Positions 63,017-64,000 of a stretch of DNA of 64,000 nt are shown here, piece after piece. A model generated the notes under the pieces. The model ran no database searches. It was not told the DNA's origin and saw nothing but the letters and a program-made list of their open reading frames with translations. A program made the position numbers and the translations under genes. The stretch is from Pseudodesulfovibrio sp. zrk46 (GTDB taxonomy: Bacteria > Desulfobacterota > Desulfovibrionia > Desulfovibrionales > Desulfovibrionaceae). Location of the stretch: assembly GCF_012516435.1 (NCBI RefSeq), contig NZ_CP051216.1:560001-624000 (forward strand), in the 5' to 3' direction. Numbering within the stretch: position 1 is the first letter of the stretch; each line of letters opens with the position of its first letter.

Positions 63017-63898
63017 ATGGATCTGGAACTCATCAGAAATCCGTCGTTAGCGGAGCGCACTTCACTGGGACTTGGCGGCACCGCCGAGGTCGAGGTGATC
63101 GTGCGTGAGGCGCGGGAACTCGACGGCCTTTCGGAGTTCCTGACGACCAATACGCTCTTCCCCTTTGTCATCGGCGAAGGCAGCAATCTGCTGGCCCCTG
63201 ACGGTCATCTGGACATGGCTCTGATCCGCATGGGCGAGACAGCCGGACCGGAACGCGTGGAGAAAATTGACGACAAGTTCATCATCCGTTGCGGTGCATC
63301 CCAACGGCTGCCCGGTCTGCTCGGCTGGGCCCAGAAAGCCGGATTCTCCGGCATGGAAGGCTTGTCCGGCATCCCCGGCTCCGTAGGCGGCGCAGTCGCC
63401 ATGAACGCGGGCTCCTACGGCACCGAGATAAAGGACGTGCTCACCCGCATCCGCATCTGGACCCCGTCCGAGGGATTGCGCTGGGTCAACGCCAAGGACT
63501 GCGACTTCGGCTACCGCCACTTCGCCTGTCCCGAGGCCGTGGGCAAGATGTTCATCTGGGAGGCCGAGATCGCGCTGAGCGAGTCCACGCCCAAGGCCGT
63601 GAAAGCAGCCATGCAGGATGTCTACGGCAAGAAGAAGGATACCCAGCCGGTCACGGCCCGATCCGCCGGATGCGTGTTCAAGAACCCCGAAGGCCAATCC
63701 GCCGGGCTCCTGCTGGATCAGGCTGGCATGAAGGGCGTCACCCGGGGCGGCATGGGCTTCTCCGACATCCACGCCAACTTCCTGGTCAACAACGGCGGCG
63801 GCACTTCCGCCGAGGCCATGGAGCTGCTGGAACTGGGCAAGCAAGCCGTTAAGGACAAATTCGACATCACCCTGAAAACCGAGGTGATCATACTATGA
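63017..63898 (+). CDS. murB: UDP-N-acetylenolpyruvoylglucosamine reductase
   Basis: 293 residues. FAD-binding motifs TSLGLGG, IGEGSNLLAPD, GLSGIPGSVGGAVAMNAG, and the active-site RSAGCVFKNPEG. It reduces the enolpyruvyl group to make UDP-MurNAc. Starts 4 nt after murC. Short C-terminal domain, consistent with a type II MurB. Confidence 0.95.
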   Translation: MDLELIRNPSLAERTSLGLGGTAEVEVIVREARELDGLSEFLTTNTLFPFVIGEGSNLLAPDGHLDMALIRMGETAGPERVEKIDDKFIIRCGASQRLPGLLGWAQKAGFSGMEGLSGIPGSVGGAVAMNAGSYGTEIKDVLTRIRIWTPSEGLRWVNAKDCDFGYRHFACPEAVGKMFIWEAEIALSESTPKAVKAAMQDVYGKKKDTQPVTARSAGCVFKNPEGQSAGLLLDQAGMKGVTRGGMGFSDIHANFLVNNGGGTSAEAMELLELGKQAVKDKFDITLKTEVIIL

Positions 63899-64000
63899 GT
63901 ACATTGACCATGGGCAAACAAAGCCGCCTCAAGCTCGGCTCCAACCGCGGCAACTCGCTGCGCAAGAAGCGCCGTTCCCCGTCCGGCCCCAAGCTCACGG
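63895..64000 (+). CDS. ftsQ: Cell division protein FtsQ, N-terminus (cut by window end)
   Basis: About 35 residues visible, starting MSTLTMGKQSRLK, with ATGA overlap on murB. The visible part is basic (NSLRKKRRSPSG), as expected for the cytoplasmic tail of FtsQ before its membrane span. Identification rests on position after murB in a dcw cluster. Confidence 0.72.
   Translation, partial: MSTLTMGKQSRLKLGSNRGNSLRKKRRSPSGPKLT

Overview
The window looks like a chromosomal segment of a Desulfovibrionaceae bacterium, probably close to Pseudodesulfovibrio (Desulfobacterota). This is inferred from gene content: a dcw cluster whose FtsI carries a PASTA domain, type III glutamine synthetase, CbiM/NikM-type metal uptake, many PAS/GGDEF/HD-GYP signalling proteins, PIPGA-type C-terminal sorting tails, and a UGA codon best read as selenocysteine. 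No phage, insertion sequence or CRISPR array was seen.

Layout. 1-3.5 kb: two related single-membrane-span proteins, an HD-GYP phosphodiesterase and a periplasmic solute-binding protein. 3.5-12.6 kb (minus strand): one long galactose operon, galT-galK-lacI type regulator-galM-ABC ATPase-sugar-binding protein-two permeases, with a TTGACA promoter and a perfect LacI-type palindrome in front of galT. 12.7-20.7 kb: nucleoside phosphorylase PpnP with a small partner, a Gfo/Idh/MocA oxidoreductase, a diguanylate cyclase, a hybrid histidine kinase and a periplasmic 5'-nucleotidase. 20.8-29.2 kb: glutamine synthetase III with a sigma-54-like promoter, a pseudouridine synthase with a separate cysteine-rich partner, greA, a rhodanese with an in-frame UGA followed by a SECIS-like hairpin, purM, a Thr-rich exported protein, and the radical SAM enzyme AmrS. 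29.2-38 kb is the most accessory-looking part: a 125-bp palindromic element abutting tRNA-Pro, a DUF3750 lipoprotein, three exported proteins with PEP-CTERM-like tails (two are a tandem duplication, each behind a -24/-12 promoter), a sodium symporter with a 32-residue MetS-type subunit, and an orphan coiled-coil protein. 38-50 kb: membrane proteins, an Rrf2 regulator, a two-gene nickel/cobalt uptake fragment, an HD nucleotidase-like protein, a repeat-rich intergenic stretch, a CBS protein, DUF3108, a small XRE regulator next to a tandem pair of unknown small proteins, rlmD, a GNAT acetyltransferase, a second HD-GYP protein and pyruvate kinase.

50.3-64 kb is the division and cell wall cluster mraZ-rsmH-ftsL-ftsI-murE-murF-mraY-murD-ftsW-murG-murC-murB-ftsQ (ftsQ cut by the window end). 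It is on the plus strand with many ATGA/GTGA stop-start overlaps and three 10-bp-spaced GTGG-like repeats in front of mraZ. Together these genes make UDP-MurNAc-pentapeptide from UDP-GlcNAc-enolpyruvate onward (ddl and the murA step are not here), pass it to lipid I and lipid II, and supply the septal polymerase/transpeptidase pair FtsW/FtsI.

The most unusual item is the selenocysteine rhodanese at 25916-26338, which a standard caller would truncate at the UGA. Next are the sigma-54-driven duplicated sorting-tail genes, two palindromic elements sharing architecture but not arm sequence, and the galactose operon that pairs Leloir enzymes with a dedicated ABC importer but lacks galE.
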